Shown here in pieces: positions 13,778-21,463 of a stretch of 27,014 nucleotides of DNA. The stretch is from NCBI GenBank assembly GCA_020348925.1, contig CP070758.1, positions 2,730,668 through 2,757,681 on the forward strand, written 5' to 3'. Position 1 is the first letter of the stretch, and every line of letters begins with the position of its first letter. A model generated the notes under the pieces. That model did no database searches, was not told the DNA's origin, and was given only the letters and a program-made list of their open reading frames with translations. A program made the position numbers and the translations under genes. The DNA is from Gemmatimonadota bacterium. GTDB taxonomy: Bacteria > JBHIER01 > G020348925.

Positions 13778-15646
13778 CTAATAGAGGTCCTGCAATTTTA
13801 ATGTCATTTCCTTGAGCTCACTATCTCGAGACAGAGTGACGGTGTATTTCGTACCCTTCTCCTTGCTCAGTAAATCGCGAACAGCAAGGAGTCCACCCAA
13901 GTATTTCGTTTCGATGGAATTGATTGCTGTGATAATATCCCCTTTTTGAAAACCCGCCTTGGCGGCAGGCGTGTCCTGAGCGACAAAAACAACTTCAACA
14001 TCCTCATCCTCTCTGAGCACAAGCTGGAGGCCGCTCTTATCCCTGGGGAACACATGCTCAAAGTTGTCACCCCTCTCAATAATCACCTGCTGACGTTCGT
14101 AATCGAGATAGAGGACGAAGTGACGGAAAAGTGAATTGCCGAGATTTCCTGTGAGCTCCCTTCTCCTGAAGGCTCCTTCACCCTGTTCAAGCGGCATTGA
14201 AATCAGGGGATTCCGGATCGTAAACCCCGCCCATTCGATGGCTTCAAATTGCACCGTCCGCTTCCCACTCTCACCACCAGCCCCAAAACCCAGACCGTCG
14301 ATGCCCTTCAAAGTCAAGAGATCATGCTCCTCGGCGAATGGATAATGAAAGCTCACGCCTCCTGCACCCAGATCGAGGCTCCATGTTCCCGATAATGTTC
14401 CGTCAACCGTAACCGGCAAACTGAAGGTGTTGCCCATAAGTGGTGCCTCGAGCACAACACCTTTTCCTCTATACTCAAATGCATCGGATTCATAAAAGGA
14501 CAGCGTCTCGCTGGCATAATCAATCCTCGTCACAAAGCGAGACAGAAAATCATAGCCCAGGATACCAACAACTTCCAGTCCGAAATGTCTGTGCGCATAT
14601 GGTTTGAGGAAACCGGCCGATGCAGCTTTTTGTTCGCTAAATTCTATTCCTTCTATTCGAAACGGCGGAAGATCGACAAATGAAACCTGGAGTGTATTAC
14701 CGGCCCCAACACCCTTTATATCCCCTTCCGCCTTCAATCCAAGCTCGGCAGCAAAGGCGGAATCAACGACGGATATGCTCGCCCCGGAGTCCAGGATCCA
14801 CAATCTCTCTTTCCCTTTGACGTTCACCGAGATGAAGATATGATCCGCAAGAAACTTGAACGGCACGTTTTCGGCACTCTCGCCATCGATGAACCGGTAG
14901 TCCTTAACATCTTCCCCGGGTGGCTCGAAAACCGATGGCTCGATTTCGATATGACCCTCAAAACGGGTCAACTGAATCGTCATCTTCTGGCCTATGGGCA
15001 ATATTTCCATCTCCTGTCGAAAGGAGCGTTTCAGACCATTCACCTCTCTGTAATCCAGAAAACGCGTGTGCCGTTCCACATCCGGTTCCTTGACGACAGA
15101 TTTCTCCAGCATGAACGTATTCACATTCATGTACTGACGGATCACGTCCTCATTGATACTGTTTTTGATGGTGACGATGTAACAATCGATATCATCAACT
15201 TTCTCGACACCTTCAAAACCGAGAGAAAAATAGTCGGATCGGGGATTGAGATGATCATAGACTTCCATCAATCCTCTCACCCTTCGCCTTTGAAGTGTCG
15301 GCTCGTCCCGTCTGATCTGCAGCTTTCCGTTTGTATCCACTTCCCAACTGAATTGCCCGTTGTCGCCGGAGGTTTGCCTGAGAATTTTCAGGTCGACTTC
15401 CTGGCGCTCCTTATTCGGGACTTCCGTCCATATCTTGATGGTTCCCTCCAGTCCCGTGCCTTCAATAACAATCGAACCTTCGCTGTATCGAGTTTTCTCC
15501 GTTTTCAACTTATCCAATCCACCAATTGCCTCATAATGTTTCTCTAATATCTCATACGGATCGGTCAAATCCTCTCCTCCCTGAATCGCGGCATTCGCTA
15601 CGAATACCAGCGTTAAACACAGAATAATATACGAAAAGAATCTCAT
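13778..15646 (-). CDS. Periplasmic LolA-like / bilobal aspartyl protease / PDZ protein
   Basis: A 622-aa exported protein. AAGGAG lies 7 nt before the ATG, and residues 1-20 are a signal peptide. An N-terminal region (about 28-240) has the beta-rich look of LolA/outer-membrane lipoprotein-sorting folds. Two retropepsin-like lobes follow, with LDSGAS (D286) and LDLGAG (D425). In the second the usual Thr or Ser of DTG/DSG is Leu. Downstream GYDFLSRFV and GNSLFRHFVL are the helical motifs that follow the active loops. The C-terminus (about 540-622) is a PDZ domain with APAAKAGFQKGD-like sequence (DTPAAKAGFQKGD). It probably cleaves or senses peptides in the periplasm; the second lobe's weakened motif raises doubt about full activity. 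It follows the ABC permease by 237 bp. Confidence 0.85.
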   Translation of the reverse strand: MRFFSYIILCLTLVFVANAAIQGGEDLTDPYEILEKHYEAIGGLDKLKTEKTRYSEGSIVIEGTGLEGTIKIWTEVPNKERQEVDLKILRQTSGDNGQFSWEVDTNGKLQIRRDEPTLQRRRVRGLMEVYDHLNPRSDYFSLGFEGVEKVDDIDCYIVTIKNSINEDVIRQYMNVNTFMLEKSVVKEPDVERHTRFLDYREVNGLKRSFRQEMEILPIGQKMTIQLTRFEGHIEIEPSVFEPPGEDVKDYRFIDGESAENVPFKFLADHIFISVNVKGKERLWILDSGASISVVDSAFAAELGLKAEGDIKGVGAGNTLQVSFVDLPPFRIEGIEFSEQKAASAGFLKPYAHRHFGLEVVGILGYDFLSRFVTRIDYASETLSFYESDAFEYRGKGVVLEAPLMGNTFSLPVTVDGTLSGTWSLDLGAGGVSFHYPFAEEHDLLTLKGIDGLGFGAGGESGKRTVQFEAIEWAGFTIRNPLISMPLEQGEGAFRRRELTGNLGNSLFRHFVLYLDYERQQVIIERGDNFEHVFPRDKSGLQLVLREDEDVEVVFVAQDTPAAKAGFQKGDIITAINSIETKYLGGLLAVRDLLSKEKGTKYTVTLSRDSELKEMTLKLQDLY

Positions 15647-15883
15647 GGTATCACTCCTTGCTCATGATTTTAAAGAAAGCACATAAAAGATATACGGATG
15701 TTCCAATTTTCAAATAAGGCACTTCCAAAACTAAATAACATATTCATTAAAACATTTTATCGACAAAGAGGTTTCATTTTGAATCGAAACCATGTAAAAA
15801 AAAGATTGGATTACATCTTGTATGAGACAGGAAGTCCACAAATGAACTCGTGTAAAAAATGATACGTCCGAAATCCGTGTACA

Positions 15884-17308
15884 TTAATCATGCCGTAACG
15901 CTTCAACAGGATTGACACGTGCCGCCCGGTTGGCCGGATACAATCCGGCCGCCAGGCTGATGACGAGGGAAAATGCGACAGCGCCAAAAATAAGCCAAAG
16001 TGGAAAATAGAAAAAATCCACCGATGGTTCGCCTGGGGGAAGAAATTGTGCATTCGCGATCATATTCGCAATGCGCGTCACGATCCATCCGAGAATCAGT
16101 CCGAAAACGGCACCGATCAGGCCGATCGTTCCGGCTTCGATAAAAAAGATCATTCGTATCTCGCCCTCGCTTCCTCCGATAGCTTTCATGATACCGATCT
16201 CGCGGGTCCGTTCGAGAATGGACATAATCATGGTGTTGATGATACCCAGGGCTGCCACGACCAGAGCGATGGTTCCGATGGCACCCAGGATGGCATCCAT
16301 GATCAGAAAGCCTCTTTTGATCTCCTCAAGCTGATCGGTTATGGAAAAGACGTGGAGTCCCATCTTTTCGATCTTTTCTCTGACGGGCTCCATATCACGC
16401 ATGCTTTTCATTCGCACATATATTGAATTGTACGTGTTTTTTTCATCCATATCTCCCAGGAGCTCCCAGACGGAGGAGAATCCCAGCCTGGGGATCTTCC
16501 CAGCAGCCTTCAACGGAACGATAATGCCACCCTTCAGGCGATTGCTGGAAAATGTGCCGGACTTCTGCAGAATTCCACTGACAGTAAACTCCGTCACGGA
16601 CTCTTTGATTATCGGACGATCCGGGTTGAGAAAGGACAGCATCGGATTTGAGGGGAGTTGGGATCCATCAAGAGCAGCCGAGACGATTTCAATGGGCTTT
16701 CCCACAATCGAATCGGAACGAACAATGCTCAGGCCATTCAAAGTATCCCCATCTGATTGTCTCTTGGGCCGTATCTCATCCTGAACGAGGAGGTTCATTT
16801 GCTTCAATGTCTCCCATCGAATCACAAGGGTTGACGAGGTATCATCATCGAAAAATTCACCGGACATCATTTCGTTATAGGGCTTATAAGATCTCATCGC
16901 TGCGGGTAATGCCTGAAGATGCGTTCTCGTTTCATGATCCCCAAAGCGAACCTTCACCGGAAAACGAATTTCAGGAAAGGCAATTTCAACACCTGAGATA
17001 CACTGGATCTCCTGCAATGTCGAATCCGTTAATGCGACGGACGGCTGTTTGAGCAGATTTGCCATGTTATCCAGATCACCGGAAGCCATCTCCTCAACGT
17101 CTATTTTTTTAGACGTGATATAGAGGCTGGTAAAGAGATCGTTCTCTTTGAAGGTGTCCGTAATATTTTTCTGCATGCCCGTACCGAATGAGATCATGGA
17201 AGCCAACGCACCAATCCCGATGACGACGCCCAGGGTTGTGAGGAATGTTCTCAACTTTGTTCGCCTAAGGTTATCGAAGCCGAGTCCAATCGTATCCAGG
17301 AGTTTCAT
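15884..17308 (-). CDS. MacB/FtsX-type ABC transporter permease
   Basis: A 474-aa membrane protein with a MacB-type layout. The N-terminal transmembrane helix (about 21-43, TTLGVVIGIGALASMISFG) is followed by a large periplasmic domain and three C-terminal helices (about 335-460). The junctions carry ERTREIGIMKAIGG and GLYPANRAARVNPVEAL, both family hallmarks. It overlaps the ATPase gene by 4 bp (ATGA), with AGGAG 7 nt upstream. These transporters work by mechanotransmission, moving lipids, peptides or lipoproteins or acting as stress-response pumps. No membrane-fusion partner (MacA) or outer-membrane channel lies in the window, so the substrate is unknown. Confidence 0.9.
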   Translation of the reverse strand: MKLLDTIGLGFDNLRRTKLRTFLTTLGVVIGIGALASMISFGTGMQKNITDTFKENDLFTSLYITSKKIDVEEMASGDLDNMANLLKQPSVALTDSTLQEIQCISGVEIAFPEIRFPVKVRFGDHETRTHLQALPAAMRSYKPYNEMMSGEFFDDDTSSTLVIRWETLKQMNLLVQDEIRPKRQSDGDTLNGLSIVRSDSIVGKPIEIVSAALDGSQLPSNPMLSFLNPDRPIIKESVTEFTVSGILQKSGTFSSNRLKGGIIVPLKAAGKIPRLGFSSVWELLGDMDEKNTYNSIYVRMKSMRDMEPVREKIEKMGLHVFSITDQLEEIKRGFLIMDAILGAIGTIALVVAALGIINTMIMSILERTREIGIMKAIGGSEGEIRMIFFIEAGTIGLIGAVFGLILGWIVTRIANMIANAQFLPPGEPSVDFFYFPLWLIFGAVAFSLVISLAAGLYPANRAARVNPVEALRHD

Positions 17309-18003
17309 GGAGCCTCTCCTGTTTGATCATACTGCTCAATTTGTCCGTCGAGCAAACGAATAACCTCACTGGAAACTGAGATGGCCACATCCTGTTCGTG
17401 TGTAACCATGACTATGGTCACTCCCTGGGAGCGATTTAAATCCTGCAGCAGGTTTATTATTTCCCTGGCAGTCGTGCTGTCCAGATTTCCCGTGGGCTCA
17501 TCAGGAAGAAGCATGGCGGGGCTGTTGGCCAGGGCGCGGGCAATGGCCACGCGTTGTGCTTCCCCGCCGGACAGCTCCGCCGGTTTATGATGGAGCCTCT
17601 GTTCCAATCCGACCCTGGAGAGAAGTTGGGTGGCCCTCTCTCTTCTCTGAAACCTCGGTATTCCTCCAAAGGTAAGGGCCAGCATGACATTCTCGAGCGC
17701 GCTTCTGTGAGGAATCAGGTTGAAGGACTGAAAGACCATTCCCACGGAAAATCGCCGATGCTGGGCCAGCTCAGAACGTTTCATCCGGGTAAGATCTTTT
17801 CCATTAAAAATGATGTGGCCTGACGTCGCCGTATCCAGGCCGCCAATGAGATTGAGCAACGTCGATTTACCAGAGCCGGATCTACCAACGATGGACACAA
17901 AGGCACCTTGATTCACGTTGAAAGTAATATCCTTGAGCGCATCAATTTGAATATCACCTTTTCTATAGATCTTGGAAAGCTGTGATATCTGCAGTAAGCT
18001 CAA
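17305..18003 (-). CDS. MacB-type ABC transporter ATPase
   Basis: A 232-aa ATPase. It has Walker [10 protein letters not shown] (40-48), Q-loop VFQSFNLIP (90-98), signature LSGGE (144-148), Walker B ending MLLPDEP with D168 and E169 (the usual residue before DEP is Ala), D-loop GNLDS, and switch His H202. The start is a TTG at 18003 with AGAGGA about 7 nt upstream. It pairs with the permease gene by a 4-bp overlap, and both should be expressed together. It energises the permease. Confidence 0.93.
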   Translation of the reverse strand: MSLLQISQLSKIYRKGDIQIDALKDITFNVNQGAFVSIVGRSGSGKSTLLNLIGGLDTATSGHIIFNGKDLTRMKRSELAQHRRFSVGMVFQSFNLIPHRSALENVMLALTFGGIPRFQRRERATQLLSRVGLEQRLHHKPAELSGGEAQRVAIARALANSPAMLLPDEPTGNLDSTTAREIINLLQDLNRSQGVTIVMVTHEQDVAISVSSEVIRLLDGQIEQYDQTGEAP

Positions 18004-18178
18004 TTCTGTTTCCTCTTTCCCATCACGTCATTTCAGGACAAAAATTTCTAAACATTTTCTCACCTGGATTATTCATACAATCAATGCAACAGCGACGTAA
18101 CATATTTACATTTATAGAGTTACAACAAACACTACTTTTGAACTTTTTACCACGATATCTTCCACAAATGAAGACTAT

Positions 18179-18263
18179 GTCATTCCGGGTTTATCCCGGA
18201 ATCTCCTGAATTTTGGATCCGTTATACCAACCGAGGAGATTCCGGCACTTCGGCCGGAATGAC
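18179..18263. repeat. Palindromic dispersed repeat, copy 2
   Basis: An 85-bp element bounded by GTCATTCCGG and CCGGAATGAC, containing ATTCCGGGTTTATCCCGGAAT and GGAGATTCCGGC / GCCGGAATGAC hairpins. The outer arms and the block CATTCCGGGTTTATCCCGGA are shared with copy 1 at 3409-3491; the middle differs. Confidence 0.85.
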
Positions 18264-18293
18264 AGTTCATGAATAAAGCAGAATACGTTTTGA

Positions 18294-18319
18294 CCCTTCG
18301 ACAAACTCAGGGCAGGCTC
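18294..18319. repeat. Short dispersed repeat of the CCCTTCGACA...CAGGGC type
   Basis: It begins CCCTTCGACAAACTCAGGG and continues CAGGCTC. I know this motif as a frequent intergenic element in many environmental genomes. The ends CCCT and AGGG can pair. Confidence 0.5.
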
Positions 18320-18337
18320 TTTCGATATTATACTTCT

Positions 18338-19759
18338 TTATTCCTTCTTCAGCCTCTCCAGCATCTCAACCGCATTCGTATTTTCCGGATTTATCTCCAG
18401 TGACTTTTCGTAATTTTCGACAGCCAGCTTTGTATTCCCGTTATTCATATACGCTTCACCCAAGCTGTCGTACACATTCCAGGAATCGGGATAGGCTTCC
18501 ACATTCAGTTTCAAAATTTCGACGGCTTCGTCAATCTTACCTTCGCCAAGCAATGTGTATCCAAGGGCATTGAAAGAATTTTCATCAAAATGAATTTGAT
18601 TATCCGAGCCGGACTGCAGCTCATAATATTTTTGAACGGCCGCTTCGATTCCCGATTCTGCAAGCGTCTTTTGAACGACATGGGCAGCGAATGTCTGATG
18701 TTGAGCCCAGAACAGACGAATGTTTCGAGAATGCTCTTGCTCGGTCCACTCCGGACCATCATTTGTATAGATATCCCATTGACGAATGTAGGGGAACTTT
18801 GTTTCAAGGGATAACCGATCCCGAATCGTCTCAAGGTCAAGCCCCGCTTCACAGGCGGCGCTCACCTCATCCCACAACTGCCGGATGTAATCCCTTCGCG
18901 CTACCAGCCATTCCCGGGAATGTATTTCCGAAGGACCGCCGACAACCCGCTCGACACTGTTCTCGTCCGCCAGAACAGTGTCAAGAACATCCAGCCAAAT
19001 GGGAACATCCAGCTCGGCCATCGACCGGTTCGGAGTGGGAGCTAAGTGATGTCCTTGGAAAAGGAAATCTGTTAAAAGAAGTTTCTCCTCAGGTACATGC
19101 ATGAGAATACCGCTTTCAAAACTGGCCCTGCCGAAGTAATAGAGTTTTAAGGTCATATCTCCAAGATCCAGCGTCAATCGATCCCCGAATGTGAGAGTAG
19201 GCAACACAAGTGAATATCCTTTCGATAAATCGTCGGCAATCCGACGACAATAGGCCAACCAGACCCGTTCGCTGGCAGCGTCTTCGGAAGCCGGATCGTA
19301 CGACGCAAGCCTCTCTTGGGACAGACCCGCCTTCCATTGCCACATGTCGATCAATTCCTGCAGATGACGGTCAAGGCTTTCCTGGCGCCGGATGAGATTC
19401 TCGCGGCATCGCTCGTGCCCAATAATAATCGCATCGTCATACGCGGAGTTGCCGCCAACCACATCCAGTCGGTCCCAGTTATTGATAGCGTATGCAAAAT
19501 CGCTGCGCCCGAACTCCTTTTCTAAAATATCCCTATACTCCGAGGCAATACCCGGGGACCAGAGTGTGCTCATGACCACGATCCCCATGCTCGATGCCAG
19601 GGCAACCTGAGGGCCTGATCCGTCCTCTGTGCTGAGTATTATCGCTCTATCACTCAACCGAGTGACCTTTATGGAGAGATCGTACTCACTCTCGGTCATG
19701 GCTGACACAAGAAAGGAGAGAGACATGATAACCACCAAAATGAGTCTCATTGATTTCAC
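18338..19759 (-). CDS. Exported degenerate MBL-fold protein with C-terminal TPRs
   Basis: A 473-aa protein with a signal peptide (about 1-22). It begins with a GTG at 19759 that has AAGGAG 7 nt upstream; the ATG three codons on is too far from it. The MBL-like domain (about 30-290) keeps the topology around INNWDRLDVVGGN (92-104) and IIIGHERC, where MBL enzymes have HxHxDHxGGN. The metal-binding His positions are replaced by Asn, Asp or Val. Later LLLTDFLF and the following region resemble an MBL second half. TPRs occupy about 390-470 (FNALGYTLLGEGKIDEAVE, YDSLGEAYMNNGN). A binding or regulatory role seems likelier than hydrolysis. It is transcribed away from the TetR gene. Confidence 0.75.
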   Translation of the reverse strand: MKSMRLILVVIMSLSFLVSAMTESEYDLSIKVTRLSDRAIILSTEDGSGPQVALASSMGIVVMSTLWSPGIASEYRDILEKEFGRSDFAYAINNWDRLDVVGGNSAYDDAIIIGHERCRENLIRRQESLDRHLQELIDMWQWKAGLSQERLASYDPASEDAASERVWLAYCRRIADDLSKGYSLVLPTLTFGDRLTLDLGDMTLKLYYFGRASFESGILMHVPEEKLLLTDFLFQGHHLAPTPNRSMAELDVPIWLDVLDTVLADENSVERVVGGPSEIHSREWLVARRDYIRQLWDEVSAACEAGLDLETIRDRLSLETKFPYIRQWDIYTNDGPEWTEQEHSRNIRLFWAQHQTFAAHVVQKTLAESGIEAAVQKYYELQSGSDNQIHFDENSFNALGYTLLGEGKIDEAVEILKLNVEAYPDSWNVYDSLGEAYMNNGNTKLAVENYEKSLEINPENTNAVEMLERLKKE

Positions 19760-20004
19760 TTTTCTTCTCCTTCTCTATTTTAAGTGAATGTGCTATCCCT
19801 GCATCTTCAACGATAGACACCGAGCCAAACGCCTTTGTTTCAACTTCCTCCTGACCAAAACTGTACAGCCTCCCATCGTCGTTCACAGGAGAGTGCAACA
19901 GGACATCGGTGAACCAGCAGGTCTGGATTTTTTTCATTCAGACACCAAGGAATTGAGGGATTTGTTCCAAAGCGTTTGGCAAGATGCGGAGGGTATGCCT
20001 TGTG

Positions 20005-20019
20005 CGAATTAATAATTCG
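20005..20019. promoter_or_regulatory. Small inverted repeat beside the main operator
   Basis: CGAATT, AAT, AATTCG is a perfect inverted repeat ending 5 bp before the larger palindrome. It may be a second binding site or a coincidental A/T palindrome. Confidence 0.4.
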
Positions 20020-20024
20020 AAGTC

Positions 20025-20042
20025 CGAACGATCGATCGTTCG
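20025..20042. promoter_or_regulatory. Perfect 18-bp palindrome, probable TetR operator
   Basis: CGAACGATCGATCGTTCG is its own reverse complement over all 18 bases. Its GAACGATC/GATCGTTC half-sites are typical of TetR-family operators. It lies about 155 bp before the TetR start, where it can act on both divergent genes. Confidence 0.75.
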
Positions 20043-20140
20043 ACGAGATTAAGTATTTGTTTATTAATGAGTTTTTTTACAAAGAGGACATGAGAAAAGG
20101 GGACGTGTTCCTATTTTTTCCTATTTCATACATTTTTTCC

Positions 20141-20169
20141 TTGACATCACGGATACAGACATTTACTTT
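20141..20169 (+). promoter_or_regulatory. Promoter of the TetR-led cluster
   Basis: TTGACA (20141-20146), exactly 17 nt, then TACTTT (20164-20169), the same combination as at 1411-1439. The start should fall near 20176, inside a half-operator GATCGTTC at 20173-20180. Confidence 0.65.
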
Positions 20170-20172
20170 ATT

Positions 20173-20180
20173 GATCGTTC
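20173..20180. promoter_or_regulatory. Operator half-site over the transcription start
   Basis: GATCGTTC repeats the right half of the 18-bp palindrome and lies just downstream of the -10. This placement suits autorepression by the TetR protein. Confidence 0.5.
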
Positions 20181-20195
20181 AAGAAAGGATGTATT

Positions 20196-20801
20196 ATGGG
20201 CAGAAAATCTGAAGCAAGAAAAAAAATAATCGATACAGCAAGGGAACTGTTCTGGAAAAACGGTTACGGAGCGACCGGTGTGGCACAAATTCTCAGCCAT
20301 GCCGGAATTGGTTCGGGGAGTTTCTACTGGTTTTTCAAATCGAAGGAAGATCTGCTCGTGGCCGTTTTGGAACAATACCTTGAACTTCTCGATTCCATGA
20401 TTGCCGCCCCAGCTTTCAAAAAATCAACCGATCCTATAGAGAGAATATTCTTGATCCTTGAAGGTTATCGGCAGATACTTGAAGAATATGATTTTCAATT
20501 GGGCTGTCCTATTGGAAATATCGCCCTTGAACTGGGTGATAAATATGAGAACGTAAGAGAAATGACGATAAAGAATTTTGAAAATTGGAGAAATATGATC
20601 AAAAAATGTCTCCACGATGCATCGAACAGTTTTCCCCCGAATACCGATTTCGACGCAATGACAGTATTCATCTTAACGACGATGGAAGGTGCCATGATGC
20701 AAGCCAGAGCACACAAGGACATCTCATATTTTGATGATTCCATCGTGCAGCTTCGAGTCTATTTTAACTCTTTATTAACAAAGAAGGAATTCGATTCATG
20801 A
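20196..20801 (+). CDS. TetR/AcrR-family transcriptional regulator
   Basis: A 201-aa TetR-type repressor. The DNA-binding helix-turn-helix lies at about 27-47 (GVAQILSHAGIGSGSFYWFF, a standard recognition helix with the YWFF end), and the rest is a helical ligand-binding and dimer domain. AAAGGAT is 5 nt before the ATG. It probably represses its own gene and the cluster behind it by binding the palindrome at 20025-20042 and the half-site at 20173-20180. The ligand cannot be read from the sequence. The next gene starts 58 bp downstream on the same strand. Confidence 0.92.
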   Translation: MGRKSEARKKIIDTARELFWKNGYGATGVAQILSHAGIGSGSFYWFFKSKEDLLVAVLEQYLELLDSMIAAPAFKKSTDPIERIFLILEGYRQILEEYDFQLGCPIGNIALELGDKYENVREMTIKNFENWRNMIKKCLHDASNSFPPNTDFDAMTVFILTTMEGAMMQARAHKDISYFDDSIVQLRVYFNSLLTKKEFDS

Positions 20802-20859
20802 GGGTGTCATCGATGAACATGGTCTTTTGATGAATCTCTCACAGGAACTGAGGTGTGCT

Positions 20860-21411
20860 ATGACTAATCGATTTCAGGTTCTTATCACCATTATCCTCAT
20901 ACTCAATGTTCTCTCACTGCGGAACGACGTCTTTTCACACAGTCAGGGGACGTCCAGCGTATTGAAATCGGAAGAAACGGATACGGCACCTCGTGCTACC
21001 ATTGCGGACGTTTCCTGGATCGCCGGACACTGGCAGGGAGAAATGTTCGGAGGTCTGGCAGAAGAAATCTGGAGCCCGCCAGTCGGCGGGACAATGATGG
21101 GCATGTATAAACTTGTCCGGGATGGGAAAGTTGTCTTCTATGAGCTCATGATCATTGCTCAAGATTCGAACGGTCTTGTTCTGAAATTGAAGCACTTCAA
21201 TGCGGATCTTACGGCCTGGGAAGAGAAAACTGAGACGGTCGATTTTCCACTGATCAAACACACTTCGAGCGAAGCGATCTTCGACGGTCTGACATTCCGC
21301 ATGATAGACGATGAGACGATGCAGGTTCTTTTGCGCATGGAGCAGAGGGATGGAGACACGCAAGAGATGGAATTTATATATCGTCGGGTGGGCGACGAAA
21401 ATGAGAATTGA
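20860..21411 (+). CDS. Exported DUF6265-like protein
   Basis: A 183-aa protein. I start at the ATG at 20860, with GAGGTG just upstream; a longer frame would need TTG or an upstream ATG without a site. Residues 1-25 (MTNRFQVLITIILILNVL) are a signal peptide or anchor. The domain has WIAGHWQG (53-60) and EEIWSPP (68-74), which I recognise from the DUF6265 family, a lipocalin-like beta barrel of unknown function. Its position between a TetR regulator and a retropepsin-like protein suggests a periplasmic ligand-binding or stress role, but that is a guess. Confidence 0.72.
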   Translation: MTNRFQVLITIILILNVLSLRNDVFSHSQGTSSVLKSEETDTAPRATIADVSWIAGHWQGEMFGGLAEEIWSPPVGGTMMGMYKLVRDGKVVFYELMIIAQDSNGLVLKLKHFNADLTAWEEKTETVDFPLIKHTSSEAIFDGLTFRMIDDETMQVLLRMEQRDGDTQEMEFIYRRVGDENEN

Positions 21412-21463
21412 TACCGATACACTATTTCCACAACCGTGAATGCTAAAGGAAAAAAGAAATTCG

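Larger units (their letters stand above)
18004..18337. other. Intergenic region with dispersed repeats
   Basis: This 334-bp gap lies between the ABC genes and the MBL/TPR gene. It holds repeat copy 2 (18179-18263) and a short CCCTTCGACA-type repeat (18294-18319). The rest is A/T-rich. No gene or convincing promoter was seen. Confidence 0.6.
19760..20195. other. Divergent region between MBL/TPR gene and TetR-led cluster
   Basis: This 436-bp gap holds two adjacent palindromes (20005-20019 and 20025-20042), the TetR promoter at 20141-20169 and a half-operator at 20173-20180. The part from 19760 to 20004 has short open frames on both strands but none with a convincing start or family signal. Confidence 0.7.

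Noticed and set aside
14840-15547. Plus-strand open frame of 235 codons
   Set aside because: Fully antisense to the LolA-like part of the 622-aa protein, which has a signal peptide, domains and a ribosome site. The antisense product shows no family features.
19686-19937. Minus-strand open frame of 83 codons upstream of the MBL/TPR gene
   Set aside because: It overlaps the MBL/TPR start in another frame, has no ribosome site and no recognisable domain.
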